From positions 143,451-207,450 of the forward strand of contig CAWAPQ010000006.1 of assembly GCA_963783965.1 (NCBI GenBank): a stretch of 64,000 bases of DNA. The letters run 5' to 3'. The translations under genes and the position numbers were made by a program. This document shows positions 26,528 through 34,497 of this stretch, piece by piece. Under the pieces are notes generated by a model. The model did no database searches, was not told where the DNA came from, and worked only from the letters and a program-made list of their open reading frames with translations. Each line of letters opens with the position of its first letter. Position 1 is the first letter of the stretch. The DNA is from Bog-473 sp963783965. Its GTDB lineage: Bacteria; Actinomycetota; Acidimicrobiia; Acidimicrobiales; RAAP-2.

Positions 26528-27790
26528 TCAGCCCGCGGCCAATGCCGCTCCCCCGGCGCCGTCCGCACCGTCGCCGCCCACCGACCCGGGCTTCCCGTAG
26601 CGCAGGCGGAAGGCGAGGTAGGCGAACGGCCCCACGAAAATGGGCAGCCAGTACGAAATGATCCGATAGGCCAACGTGGCCACGACCGCGTCGCCCCCGG
26701 GCACGCCGGCCAGAATGAGCAGCGCACTCAGCCCGGCCTCCACGATCCCCAGCCCGCCCGGCGTGATGGGGATGAGCGCCAGCAACCCGGCCACCGCGTA
26801 GGCCAGCAACACCAACGACGGGTTCGGCTTGACCCCGGTCGCCCGGACGCAGGCCAGCAGGGTCCCGAAATCGAAGGCCAGGCGCCCGCTGCTCAGCAGC
26901 ATGGCCGCCTTCCAGCGCTTGCCCAGCACGGCGCGGATGCGGTTGCGCTCGTAGACGAGGCGGTCCGACAGGCCGGTCATGGGGGCGGCCTTGCGCTTCA
27001 CGCGGTTGCGCACCACCTGCACGACGTGCCCGGCCCAACGGAGAGGACCGTCCAGCGTCAGCACCAGCGCACCGAAGCCGGCGAAGAGCACGAAGGCCCC
27101 CAGCCCCAACAGCGCAGCGTGGAGCAGGCCGTTGGCGATCGGCGTGCCCGCCAGAATGGCCGGCAGGACGAAGATCGGCAGGGCCAGCAGCCCGGCGATG
27201 CCGAGGAGCGAGAAGGCGGTCAGCCCAGCCACCGCAGTGGCCGGGTCGTTCCCCGCGGCCGCCAGCATGCGGAACTGTGTGGCCGCCCCGAAGGCGGCGC
27301 CCCCCGGCACAATGAGGCTGATGGCGTTGCCGGACAGCTGCGACGTCGTGACCGAGAACCATGCCGTCGTCCGCAGGGCGATCCGCTGCAGTGCGATGGT
27401 GCAGGTGAAGTGCGCCACCTGGAACACGATGGCGATGGAGAACCAGATGGGGTCGAGCGAGCTCAGCTTCGGGAAGGCGTCGAAGACCTCGACCAGGGTC
27501 GGGAAGACCAGATAGATCGTGACGCCGGCCACCAGCACCAGGATCGACTTCTTGACGATCGACCGCCACGGCAGGGGCGACGCGACGTCCTCTTCGAGGC
27601 GGGTGGCCAGCCGTTGCGACATGGCGTCGCTGCCGGCCTGTTCCATCCGGCCTTCGGCTCCCGAGCGTGCAGCTTCCGAGGCTTCAGCCCCCGAGGGGGC
27701 AGCCCCTGTCGGTCCAGCCCCCGTCGGGGTAGCCCCCCTCGGTGCCGACCCAGTGGGCTCCTCGGGCTCGTGGTCCTCCTGCGGCGCCAC
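26528..27790 (-). CDS. Flippase-like/lysylphosphatidylglycerol synthase transmembrane protein (UPF0104)
   Basis: The hydrophobic core begins near residue 80 (SILVLVAGVTIYLVFPTLVE) and contains about eight helices. NAISLIVPGGAAFGAATQFR and IPITPGGLGIVEAGLSALLI are the characteristic blocks of the membrane domain shared by MprF and the glycan or lipid flippase-like UPF0104 family. No C-terminal synthase domain is present. The N-terminal 75 residues are a low-complexity Gly/Ala/Pro/Ser repeat encoded by a 15-bp tandem array. If translation begins at an internal ATG (27646 or 27622) this tail is lost. It sits upstream of the fucosidase, hinting at an envelope-glycan role. Confidence 0.78.
   Translation of the reverse strand: MAPQEDHEPEEPTGSAPRGATPTGAGPTGAAPSGAEASEAARSGAEGRMEQAGSDAMSQRLATRLEEDVASPLPWRSIVKKSILVLVAGVTIYLVFPTLVEVFDAFPKLSSLDPIWFSIAIVFQVAHFTCTIALQRIALRTTAWFSVTTSQLSGNAISLIVPGGAAFGAATQFRMLAAAGNDPATAVAGLTAFSLLGIAGLLALPIFVLPAILAGTPIANGLLHAALLGLGAFVLFAGFGALVLTLDGPLRWAGHVVQVVRNRVKRKAAPMTGLSDRLVYERNRIRAVLGKRWKAAMLLSSGRLAFDFGTLLACVRATGVKPNPSLVLLAYAVAGLLALIPITPGGLGIVEAGLSALLILAGVPGGDAVVATLAYRIISYWLPIFVGPFAYLAFRLRYGKPGSVGGDGADGAGGAALAAG
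27657..27746. repeat. Six imperfect 15-bp tandem units
   Basis: Units of 15 bp line up from 27657. Three of them read GCCCCCGAGGGGGCA, GCCCCTGTCGGTCCA and GCCCCCGTCGGGGTA. If translated in the minus-strand frame they give a five-residue repeat of the type GA-x-P-[ST] at the N-terminus of the flippase-like protein. The period is a multiple of three, so changes in copy number would keep the frame. Confidence 0.7.
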
Positions 27791-27823
27791 CGGCGAACTG
27801 TTCTCGGCGACGACGCGGCCCTC

Positions 27824-28228
27824 CTAGCTGGTGGCCAGGATCTTGGCCTTCTGGGCGTCGAACTCGGCGTCGGTCAGGACGCCCTGCGACTTGAGGTCGG
27901 CCAGCTTCGACAGCTGGTCGGCCGTGCTGGCCCCGGGCGTCCCTGCAGCCTGCTTGACGGCCTGGTCGAAGGCCTTCTGCTGCTGCGCGGCCTGCTGCGC
28001 CGCCCGCTCGTGCATCTTGCCGCCCCGGGCGATGAGGTACACGAACACTCCGAGGAACGGCAGGACGATGATGAAGATCACCCACAGGGCCTTGGCCCAG
28101 CCACCCATGTCGTGGCTGCGGAAGACGTCCATGAACACCATGATCAGCAGCCAGATCCAGATGATGAAGAGGAAGAAGTACAGCATCGTCAGGAAGGCGT
28201 CGAGGATCGGATAGTTCGTCGCAAGCAT
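27824..28228 (-). CDS. PLDc_N plus SHOCT membrane protein (copy B)
   Basis: From ATG 28228 (MLATNYPILDAFLTMLYFFL) the protein has 134 residues. It matches the protein at 18747-19148 almost residue for residue: the same first nine residues, the same RSHDMGGWAK linker between the two helices, the same LIARGGKMHERAAQQAA stretch, and the same SHOCT tail LADLKSQGVLTDAEFDAQKA. Only the linker before SHOCT differs clearly. A longer frame to 28486 adds implausible Arg-rich sequence. The 230 bp upstream hold the promoters of this gene and of the divergent antiporter. Confidence 0.85.
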   Translation of the reverse strand: MLATNYPILDAFLTMLYFFLFIIWIWLLIMVFMDVFRSHDMGGWAKALWVIFIIVLPFLGVFVYLIARGGKMHERAAQQAAQQQKAFDQAVKQAAGTPGASTADQLSKLADLKSQGVLTDAEFDAQKAKILATS

Positions 28229-28458
28229 CGAGGAAAAACTCCTTGTTGTCCGTGGTCGGCGAGAACCCGACAACGTATGTTTAGCGCCTGCAACCGAAGC
28301 GGTGCTGGGATATCCCCAGGCCTCGCGCCTGCTGTTGGGCGGCCGTTGTGGGGGAAGCCGGCCTCGCCGATCCCGCCGGACCGCCCCCGGAGGACGGCAC
28401 GGGCCCGCCACAGCCCTGACCCGGTGATGTGCGCGCTCCCCGGGTCTGGCCTGGGAGG

Positions 28459-29790
28459 ATGTCGGCCACCAGAATGGCAACCGCAATGCACAACGAGCTC
28501 GACATCGCGGTACTGGCCGTCGTCTCGGCCTGCATCCTCATCTGGGGGCTCGTCTCGGCCCGGCTGGAGCGCTGGGACATCTCAGCCCCGATCGCCTTCG
28601 TGCTCCTTGGCCTGGCCGTCACGCACGGGCCGACGGCGCTGATCCACGTCAACCTGCACTCCACGGCCATCCTGTCGGTGGCCGAGGTCACCCTCGCCCT
28701 CGTCCTCTTCGCCGATGCCTCACGGGTGAACATCCGGGCCCTGCGTGCCGACGTCGCGCTCCCGGCCCGCCTCCTCGGCATCGGCCTCCCCCTCACCATC
28801 GGCGCCGGGGCCGGGGTTGCCGCGCTGCTCTTCGGCGGGAGCGGCATCTGGGTGGCCGCCGCCATCGGCGCCATCGTGGCGCCGACCGACGCCGCGCTGG
28901 GCGCCAGCATCATGAGCGACGAGCGGGTTCCCTCAGGGGTGCGCCGCCTCCTCAACATGGAAAGCGGCCTCAATGACGGCATCGCCACGCCGTTCGTCAA
29001 CCTCTTCATAGCGGGTGCGGTGAGCGCTGAAGGCGTGAGCGGCCTCCACCCGGGCTCGGCGGCGCTCGAGCTCCTCGGCGGGGCCGCCCTCGGCCTCGGG
29101 GTGGGCGCGCTGGGCGCGCTGCTCCTGATCCTGGCGCAGCGGCACGGCTGGAGCGAGGCCGGCTTCCGACCCCTTACCGTGCTCGCCCTGGCCCTCTTTG
29201 CCTATGCGACATCCGTGGTGGCCGGCACCAACGGCTTCATCGCGGCCTTCGTGGGCGGCATGGCCTTCGGCGCCGTCGACCGCCGGGACGACGAGACGGA
29301 TCTGCGCTTCACCGAGCAGGGGGGCACGCTCCTCTCCCTCCTCGTCTGGTTCATGTTCGGCGCGGTCATGCTCGGCCCGGGCCTGGCCGACGTGGGCTGG
29401 CGCCAGGTGGTGTTCGCGCTGCTGGCCCTCACCGTCCTGCGGATGGTCCCGGTGGCCCTCGCCCTGGTCGGCAGCGGGCTCGACCGGGCCACCGTGGCCT
29501 TCGTCGGCTGGTTCGGCCCGCGCGGCCTGGCCTCGGTGGTCTTCGGCCTCATCGCCGTCGACTCCCTCGCCCCCGAGGAGTCCAAGGTGGTGCTCGGCAC
29601 CGTCACGCTGACCGTCGCCCTCAGCGTCCTGCTCCACGGCATCAGCGCGTCACCTCTCGCCGCCCGCTACGGCAGATGGGCCGGGGGGCTCGACGCGGCG
29701 CGACCGGAGCACACCGGGGCGGCGCCCATCAGCACCCGCAGCCTGCGTGCCAGGAACATGTCACCCTTGCGGTCGAGCACCCGGGACTGA
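28459..29790 (+). CDS. Cation:proton antiporter (CPA1, NhaP/NhaK-like)
   Basis: The protein of about 443 residues has about 12 helices from ELDIAVLAVVSACILIWGLV onward. The conserved CPA1 blocks VAPTDAALGASIMSDERVPS (with the transport Asp), LLNMESGLNDGIATPFVNLF (with the ESGLND motif) and GWFGPRGLASVVFGLIAV are all clear. Exchange of Na+ or K+ for H+ across the membrane is expected. The start is uncertain between ATG 28459, 28474 and 28486; the conserved part begins right after 28486. There is no regulatory C-terminal domain. Confidence 0.88.
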   Translation: MSATRMATAMHNELDIAVLAVVSACILIWGLVSARLERWDISAPIAFVLLGLAVTHGPTALIHVNLHSTAILSVAEVTLALVLFADASRVNIRALRADVALPARLLGIGLPLTIGAGAGVAALLFGGSGIWVAAAIGAIVAPTDAALGASIMSDERVPSGVRRLLNMESGLNDGIATPFVNLFIAGAVSAEGVSGLHPGSAALELLGGAALGLGVGALGALLLILAQRHGWSEAGFRPLTVLALALFAYATSVVAGTNGFIAAFVGGMAFGAVDRRDDETDLRFTEQGGTLLSLLVWFMFGAVMLGPGLADVGWRQVVFALLALTVLRMVPVALALVGSGLDRATVAFVGWFGPRGLASVVFGLIAVDSLAPEESKVVLGTVTLTVALSVLLHGISASPLAARYGRWAGGLDAARPEHTGAAPISTRSLRARNMSPLRSSTRD

Positions 29791-29898
29791 GGTCCCCACC
29801 GCTGACGGCCCCGTCCGGCGTGGACTGACCTGGCCCGCGACGGCTTTACTGTGGGCATCGTTCCGGGCCAGGGCCCGGGTTGTCGGATTCAGACCGCG

Positions 29899-29904
29899 AG
29901 GAGG
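29899..29904 (+). promoter_or_regulatory. Shine-Dalgarno site deciding a TTG start
   Basis: AGGAGG lies 5 bases upstream of TTG 29910. The alternative TTG at 29880 has no such site. The shorter protein begins MASEGFHEPLDRL, as encapsulated ferritins normally do. Confidence 0.75.
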
Positions 29905-29909
29905 TCACC

Positions 29910-30278
29910 TTGGCCAGCGAGGGATTCCACGAGCCGCTCGATCGGCTCGACGAGGCCGCACTCGACTACCACCGCGCCATGTCCTCGCTCTGTGAGGAGC
30001 TCGAAGCCATCGACTGGTACCACCAGCGGGTCCAGGCCACCTCGGACGAGACCCTGGCCGCCGTCCTGGCCTACAACCGGGACGACGAGAAGGAGCACGC
30101 CGCCATGGCCCTGGAGTGGCTGCGCCGGCGCGACGAAAAACTCGATACCCAGCTCCGCAAGTTCCTGTTCACCTCCGGCCCAATCCCCCAGGTCGGCGAA
30201 GAGGCCTCCGAAGGCACATCCGCATCCACCACATCGGGCTCGCTCGGTATCGGCAGTCTCAAGGGAGTAACGCAATGA
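29910..30278 (+). CDS. Encapsulated ferritin (EncFtn)
   Basis: A 122-residue all-helical protein with the EncFtn pattern LDEAALDYHRAMSSLCEELE and NRDDEKEHAAMALEWLRRRD. Glu30, Glu60 and His63 correspond to the di-iron ferroxidase ligands shared between two subunits in the Rhodospirillum rubrum protein, after allowing for a two-residue offset. A flexible Ser/Thr/Gly-rich linker leads to the C-terminal cargo-loading peptide GSLGIGSLKG, which docks the enzyme inside an encapsulin shell. The stop overlaps the encapsulin start (ATGA). It oxidises Fe(II) for storage in the shell. The two helices, the cargo tag and the shell gene together make the call firm. Confidence 0.95.
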   Translation: MASEGFHEPLDRLDEAALDYHRAMSSLCEELEAIDWYHQRVQATSDETLAAVLAYNRDDEKEHAAMALEWLRRRDEKLDTQLRKFLFTSGPIPQVGEEASEGTSASTTSGSLGIGSLKGVTQ

Positions 30279-31078
30279 ACCACCTGCATCGCGATTTGGC
30301 CCCCATCTCTGACGCCGGCTGGGACGTCATTGACGACGAGGCGAAGTCGCGCCTCCCCACGTACCTGGCCGCCCGCAAGTTGGTCGACTTCGAGGGCCCG
30401 CACGGGTGGAGCCACTCGGCCACCAACCTGGGGCGGGTCACCGAGATCTCCGGACCCTCCGAAGGCGTGAGCGCGTTGCAGCGCAAGGTGCTCCCCCTGG
30501 TGGAGCTGCGCACCGAGTTCAAGGTCTCGCGGGTGGAGCTCGACGACGTCGACCGGGGCACCACCAGTCCCGACCTGGCCGAGCTCGACGAGGCCATCCG
30601 CCAGATCGCCCTGGGCGAGAACGTCACCGTCTTCCACGGCCACCAGGCGGCCGGCTTCCAGGGCATCACCGAGAGCACGTCCCACGAGCCCATCGCCGTC
30701 GGGGACATCGAGAACGCACCCGACGCCGTGGCCCGCGGCGTCAACGCGCTGCGCCAGGCCGGCATCGGCGGCCCCTATGGGCTGGCCATCTGCCCAGACA
30801 TGTACACCTCCATCGTCGAGAGCACGGAGTACGGCGGGGAATTGCTGCTCGACCACCTGCGCAAGATCCTCGGCGGACCCCTGGTGTGGGCCCCGGGGAT
30901 CGACGGCGGCGTGGTGCTGAGCCTCCGCGGCGGCGACTTCAAAATCGAGAGCGGCCAGGACCTCTCCATCGGGTACCTCGACCACGATGCCGACGTCGTG
31001 CGTCTCTACCTCGAAGAGAGCTTCAACTTCCGCGTGCTCGAGCCCGACGCCGCGGTGGCCCTCCGACTCGGGGACTGA
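30275..31078 (+). CDS. Family 1 encapsulin nanocompartment shell protein
   Basis: The 267-residue HK97-fold protein opens MNHLHRDLAPISDAGWDVID, the conserved N-terminal helix that binds cargo peptides. RKLVDFEGPHGWSHSATNLG, then LVELRTEFKVSRVELDDVDR and the C-terminal VRLYLEESFNFRVLEPDAAV are encapsulin hallmarks. The length is standard for shells of 60 or more subunits. The gene overlaps the EncFtn stop by 4 bp, so the two are translationally coupled. The pair makes an iron-storing compartment that protects against iron and peroxide stress. Nothing is truncated. A convergent GGDEF-EAL gene ends 44 bp downstream. Confidence 0.96.
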   Translation: MNHLHRDLAPISDAGWDVIDDEAKSRLPTYLAARKLVDFEGPHGWSHSATNLGRVTEISGPSEGVSALQRKVLPLVELRTEFKVSRVELDDVDRGTTSPDLAELDEAIRQIALGENVTVFHGHQAAGFQGITESTSHEPIAVGDIENAPDAVARGVNALRQAGIGGPYGLAICPDMYTSIVESTEYGGELLLDHLRKILGGPLVWAPGIDGGVVLSLRGGDFKIESGQDLSIGYLDHDADVVRLYLEESFNFRVLEPDAAVALRLGD

Positions 31079-31122
31079 CCCGCTTCACTCGCCGAGGGCG
31101 CCCGGCGGCAGCCGCCCGCCTC

Positions 31123-33561
31123 TTATTCGAGCTGACGTCCTGCGGAGCGGGACCGGCTGCCGGACGCGGCGCGTTCCCGGGCCGGCCTGAGGAATCGCTC
31201 GCTCGGCGCTCCCGCGGTGGGAGCCCCCGCGCCGACCGGGGCGACGGACGTGACCGTCTTGCCGGCCCGCGCCATCTCGAGGAGCGCGGTCATCTGCACC
31301 GCGTCGACCGGCCCGCAGAAGAGGAACCCCTGCCCGTGGTCGCACTTCTCCGCGCGGAGCCCCTCCAGCTGCTCGTGCGTCTCAATGCCCTCGGCCAGCG
31401 TCACCAGCCCGAGGGTGCGGCCGAGCTCAATGAGCGTGTGGATCAACGCGGCGGCGTCCGGCGAACGGCTCATGTCCGCCACGAAGGACCGGTCGATCTT
31501 GAGGACGTCCACCGGGAACTGCCGGAGGTAGGCCAGCGACGAGTACCCGGTGCCGAAGTCGTCGATGGCCACCTTGACGCCGAGCCGCTTCAGATTGTTC
31601 AGCCGGGCGACGGTGGCGGCCGAGTCACGCATCAGCGTGGACTCGGTGACCTCCAGAATGAGCAGCGCCGGATCGATCCCGCTGGCGGCCAGCGCGTCGC
31701 GGACATCGTCGACCAGCTGGTCGGACTCGAGCTGGCGCATGGAGACGTTGACCGAAATGCTCGTCGGATGCCCCTCGCGCTGCCAGGTGGCGGCCTCCCG
31801 GCAGGATTGGTGGAGCACCCACCGGCCGACGTCGACGATGAGGCCGCGCTCCTCGAGGACCGGGATGAAGACATCCGGCGTGATGGTGCCCTTGGACGGG
31901 TGATCCCAGCGCAGGAGCGCCTCCACCCCCTGGATCTCAATCCCGTCCAGATCGAAGAACGGGTGGTAGAGCAGGCTGAACTGGTCGTCCTCGAGCGCCG
32001 TCTCCAGGTCCGACTTGAGGGCGAGCCGTTCCTTGGCCGCCGACTGCATGGAGTGTTCGAAGAGGACGGACTGGTCGCGACCCCCGGCCTTGGCCCGGTA
32101 GAGCGCGATGTCGGCGTCGCGCAGCAGGTCCTCGGCCGAGGGGCGATCGCCGACGGCGATCCCGATGCTGGCCGAGACGGTGATCGACATGTCGTCGATC
32201 CCCGGGATGTGGAAGGCCGGCTTGAGGACCTCGTGCACGCGCTCGGCGATCATCTCGGGACCACGGGCGAAGGAGACCCCTTCCGCCAGAATGACGAACT
32301 CGTCTCCCCCGAGCCGCCCCACCGTGTCGCCCGAGCGCAGAATGCCGAGGAGGCGCCCGGCCACCATCTGCAACAACTTGTCGCCCGCCCCGTGCCCCAG
32401 CGAGTCGTTGGAGTCCTTGAAGTTGTCGAGGTCGATGAACAGGGCGGCCACCGGGACCCCCGAGCGCCGGGCCCGCACCAGCATCTGCTGCGCCCGGTCG
32501 AGAATGAGCTGACGGTTGGCCAGGCCGGTCAGCGGGTCGTGCAGGGCGCGGAAGGCGAGGAGGGCCTCGAACTTCTTGCGCTCGGTGACATCGCGGATGT
32601 TGGAGACGTAGCCGGCGACGGAGGGGCGGTCGGTCTGGTTCGACACCACGGCTTCCACGTCGCGTGTCGTGCCGTCACGGCGCAGCATGCGGAACTCGAG
32701 GGTGGCCGTCCCCGAACCCGTTTGGAACTCACCGCTACCGAGCAGCTTGAGCACGGCATTGAGGTCCTCGCGATGCACGAAGTCGGTGGAGAGACGACCG
32801 ATGAGCTCCTCCGGCTCGTACTGCAGAAGATCGTTGATCGCCGGGGAGACGTAGCGGAACACGCCCTGGTCCCCGAGGATCATGGTGACGTCAGAGGAGT
32901 TCTGAATGAGCGAGCGGAAGCGGTCCTCGCTCAACCGGAGGGTGGTCTCGGCCTCCTCCTTCTGCTCCATTGCCTTCTCGTTCTGCTCCATGATGGCGCC
33001 GGCCATCCGGATGACGAAGAAGAGGACGAAGGCGCCCATGACGGTGAGCGAAGCGGCCGCGGACCGGCTCAGCTCGGACGGCAGCCAGCCCCGGGCCAGC
33101 GCGAACTGACCGAAGGTCATGCCGATGAGGCTGCACAGCACCGTCGTCCGCCAGACCCGGGATCCCGCACGCGCCAGGTTCTCCAGGGCCACGAAAATGT
33201 AGGCCGCCCACAGCACGGGTCCCCACCCCGTCAGGTAGATGGCCAGCGTCACCGCCGTCACCTGGCTGGCCACCCGCAGGTTGAGGGACATCCGGCCCGG
33301 ATGGACGGTGTAGTACCTGTCCGCCGCCGCGTTGACGATGGCGATGCCGATGAGGAGGGCGAGCCACACCCACCAATGCACCCGGGCGACGTAGCCGAAG
33401 CGCATGAGAAGCAGGATCACGGCGAACGCGACCGGCCCAATCAGGTAACCCAGCCTGGTTGGATTCAGCTTCCGTCGCGCGGTCGACGGAGCCCGAACCG
33501 GGAGTTCGGGCCCGTCGGCTCCGGCGGACGTGCTCGCGGCGTCCTGAGAAGCCAGCGCCAT
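31123..33561 (-). CDS. Membrane-bound PAS-GGDEF-EAL cyclic-di-GMP enzyme
   Basis: Positions here count from the upstream TTG (33588); the ATG at 33561 removes nine residues. Residues 40-200 hold five or six helices, residues 222-340 a PAS domain (FRSLIQNSSDVTMILGDQGV). The GGDEF motif is intact at 427-431, with an I-site RSGD five residues upstream for product inhibition. The EAL domain begins near 530, with EALLRW at 556-561 and DDFGTGYSSLAYLRQFPVDV. Both synthesis and hydrolysis of cyclic-di-GMP look possible. The C-terminal 45 residues are disordered and Arg-rich. AAGGAGG abuts the TTG, an unusual spacing that leaves the start unsure. Confidence 0.93.
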   Translation of the reverse strand: MALASQDAASTSAGADGPELPVRAPSTARRKLNPTRLGYLIGPVAFAVILLLMRFGYVARVHWWVWLALLIGIAIVNAAADRYYTVHPGRMSLNLRVASQVTAVTLAIYLTGWGPVLWAAYIFVALENLARAGSRVWRTTVLCSLIGMTFGQFALARGWLPSELSRSAAASLTVMGAFVLFFVIRMAGAIMEQNEKAMEQKEEAETTLRLSEDRFRSLIQNSSDVTMILGDQGVFRYVSPAINDLLQYEPEELIGRLSTDFVHREDLNAVLKLLGSGEFQTGSGTATLEFRMLRRDGTTRDVEAVVSNQTDRPSVAGYVSNIRDVTERKKFEALLAFRALHDPLTGLANRQLILDRAQQMLVRARRSGVPVAALFIDLDNFKDSNDSLGHGAGDKLLQMVAGRLLGILRSGDTVGRLGGDEFVILAEGVSFARGPEMIAERVHEVLKPAFHIPGIDDMSITVSASIGIAVGDRPSAEDLLRDADIALYRAKAGGRDQSVLFEHSMQSAAKERLALKSDLETALEDDQFSLLYHPFFDLDGIEIQGVEALLRWDHPSKGTITPDVFIPVLEERGLIVDVGRWVLHQSCREAATWQREGHPTSISVNVSMRQLESDQLVDDVRDALAASGIDPALLILEVTESTLMRDSAATVARLNNLKRLGVKVAIDDFGTGYSSLAYLRQFPVDVLKIDRSFVADMSRSPDAAALIHTLIELGRTLGLVTLAEGIETHEQLEGLRAEKCDHGQGFLFCGPVDAVQMTALLEMARAGKTVTSVAPVGAGAPTAGAPSERFLRPARERAASGSRSRSAGRQLE

Positions 33562-33717
33562 GTCCCCCACTTTGTTTGATGAGCTCAACCTCCTTGTATC
33601 GTCAGCTCACCGGCTCAACTTGATTGCCACCAGGGTGCTCCGGACCCACCCCCGGACGGGCGGGCAGGGGTGCGCCACCTGGGCAAATCCCGGGTCCGAG
33701 GGAGGTCGGTCAGCGGG

Positions 33718-34497
33718 TCAGGCGGGGCCGCGCACGGAGTCGAGCCAGGCCGCCAGTTCGCCGAAGGCGGCACCACGCCCGCTGATCATCTCCATGTGCC
33801 CGACGCCCGGAAGAGGTACGTAGACGGCGGGGTCCCCCAGCCGCACCGCCGTCTCCGCGTAGTGCTCGCTCAGCGCCGCCGGCACCGAGTCGTCGGCCAG
33901 CCCGTGCAGCAGGAATTGGGGCTTGCCGAGGGGCAGGAGTGCCGCCGGGGAGCCCAGGCGGTAGCGCTCCGGAACTTCGTCGGGGCCGCCGCCCATCAAC
34001 GCCTGCACCGCCCCCCGCCCCACCAGTTGCCGGGCCGCGGCCTCGAGATCCACCACCCCGGCGAGCGAGGCGGCGGCGGCGACATCGACCACTGCGGCCG
34101 CTCGACGCGGATCTCCGGTCCGGCGCGGAGAGGCCGCCCACAAAGCGAGATGACCCCCCGCCGAATGGCCACACGTCACCACCCGACGGAGGTCCACGCC
34201 CTCGACCCGGGCCAATGCGTCAATGGCATCGGAGGCGTCCTCGAACGTCACCGGCCAGCCGCCGCGGCTGAAGCGGCCGACCCGTCGGTACTCGATGTTG
34301 TAGGACATCCACCCTCGGGCCGTCACGGCCCGGGCCAGCCGGTGCATGAGCCTCTTCGTGTACTGCTGGCGCCAGAAGCCACCGTGGATCAACACCACGA
34401 CCGGAAGCGCGCCCTCCGTGTCGGGCACCGCGCCAGGCCGCCACACCTCTGCCACCTGGGCCCGATCGGGACCGTAGCGAATGGTCTCGGGGCTCAT
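33718..34497 (-). CDS. Alpha/beta hydrolase (esterase/peptidase-like)
   Basis: From ATG 34497 (MSPETIRYGPDRAQVAEVWR) the protein has 259 residues. LPVVVLIHGGFWRQQYTKRL is the oxyanion HGG loop, VTCGHSAGGHLALWAA the nucleophile elbow (GHSAG), HGLADDSVP carries the acid, and VGHMEMI the catalytic His. The HGGFW type resembles the BD-FAE and kynurenine-formamidase-like esterases. The substrate is unknown. The start overlaps the acyltransferase stop by 4 bp, so the two are coupled. Confidence 0.85.
   Translation of the reverse strand: MSPETIRYGPDRAQVAEVWRPGAVPDTEGALPVVVLIHGGFWRQQYTKRLMHRLARAVTARGWMSYNIEYRRVGRFSRGGWPVTFEDASDAIDALARVEGVDLRRVVTCGHSAGGHLALWAASPRRTGDPRRAAAVVDVAAAASLAGVVDLEAAARQLVGRGAVQALMGGGPDEVPERYRLGSPAALLPLGKPQFLLHGLADDSVPAALSEHYAETAVRLGDPAVYVPLPGVGHMEMISGRGAAFGELAAWLDSVRGPA

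Noticed and set aside
30406..33579. 1057-codon plus-strand frame across the encapsulin and GGDEF-EAL genes
   Set aside because: It overlaps two firmly identified genes in other frames and has low-complexity Arg/Gly/Pro-rich composition.
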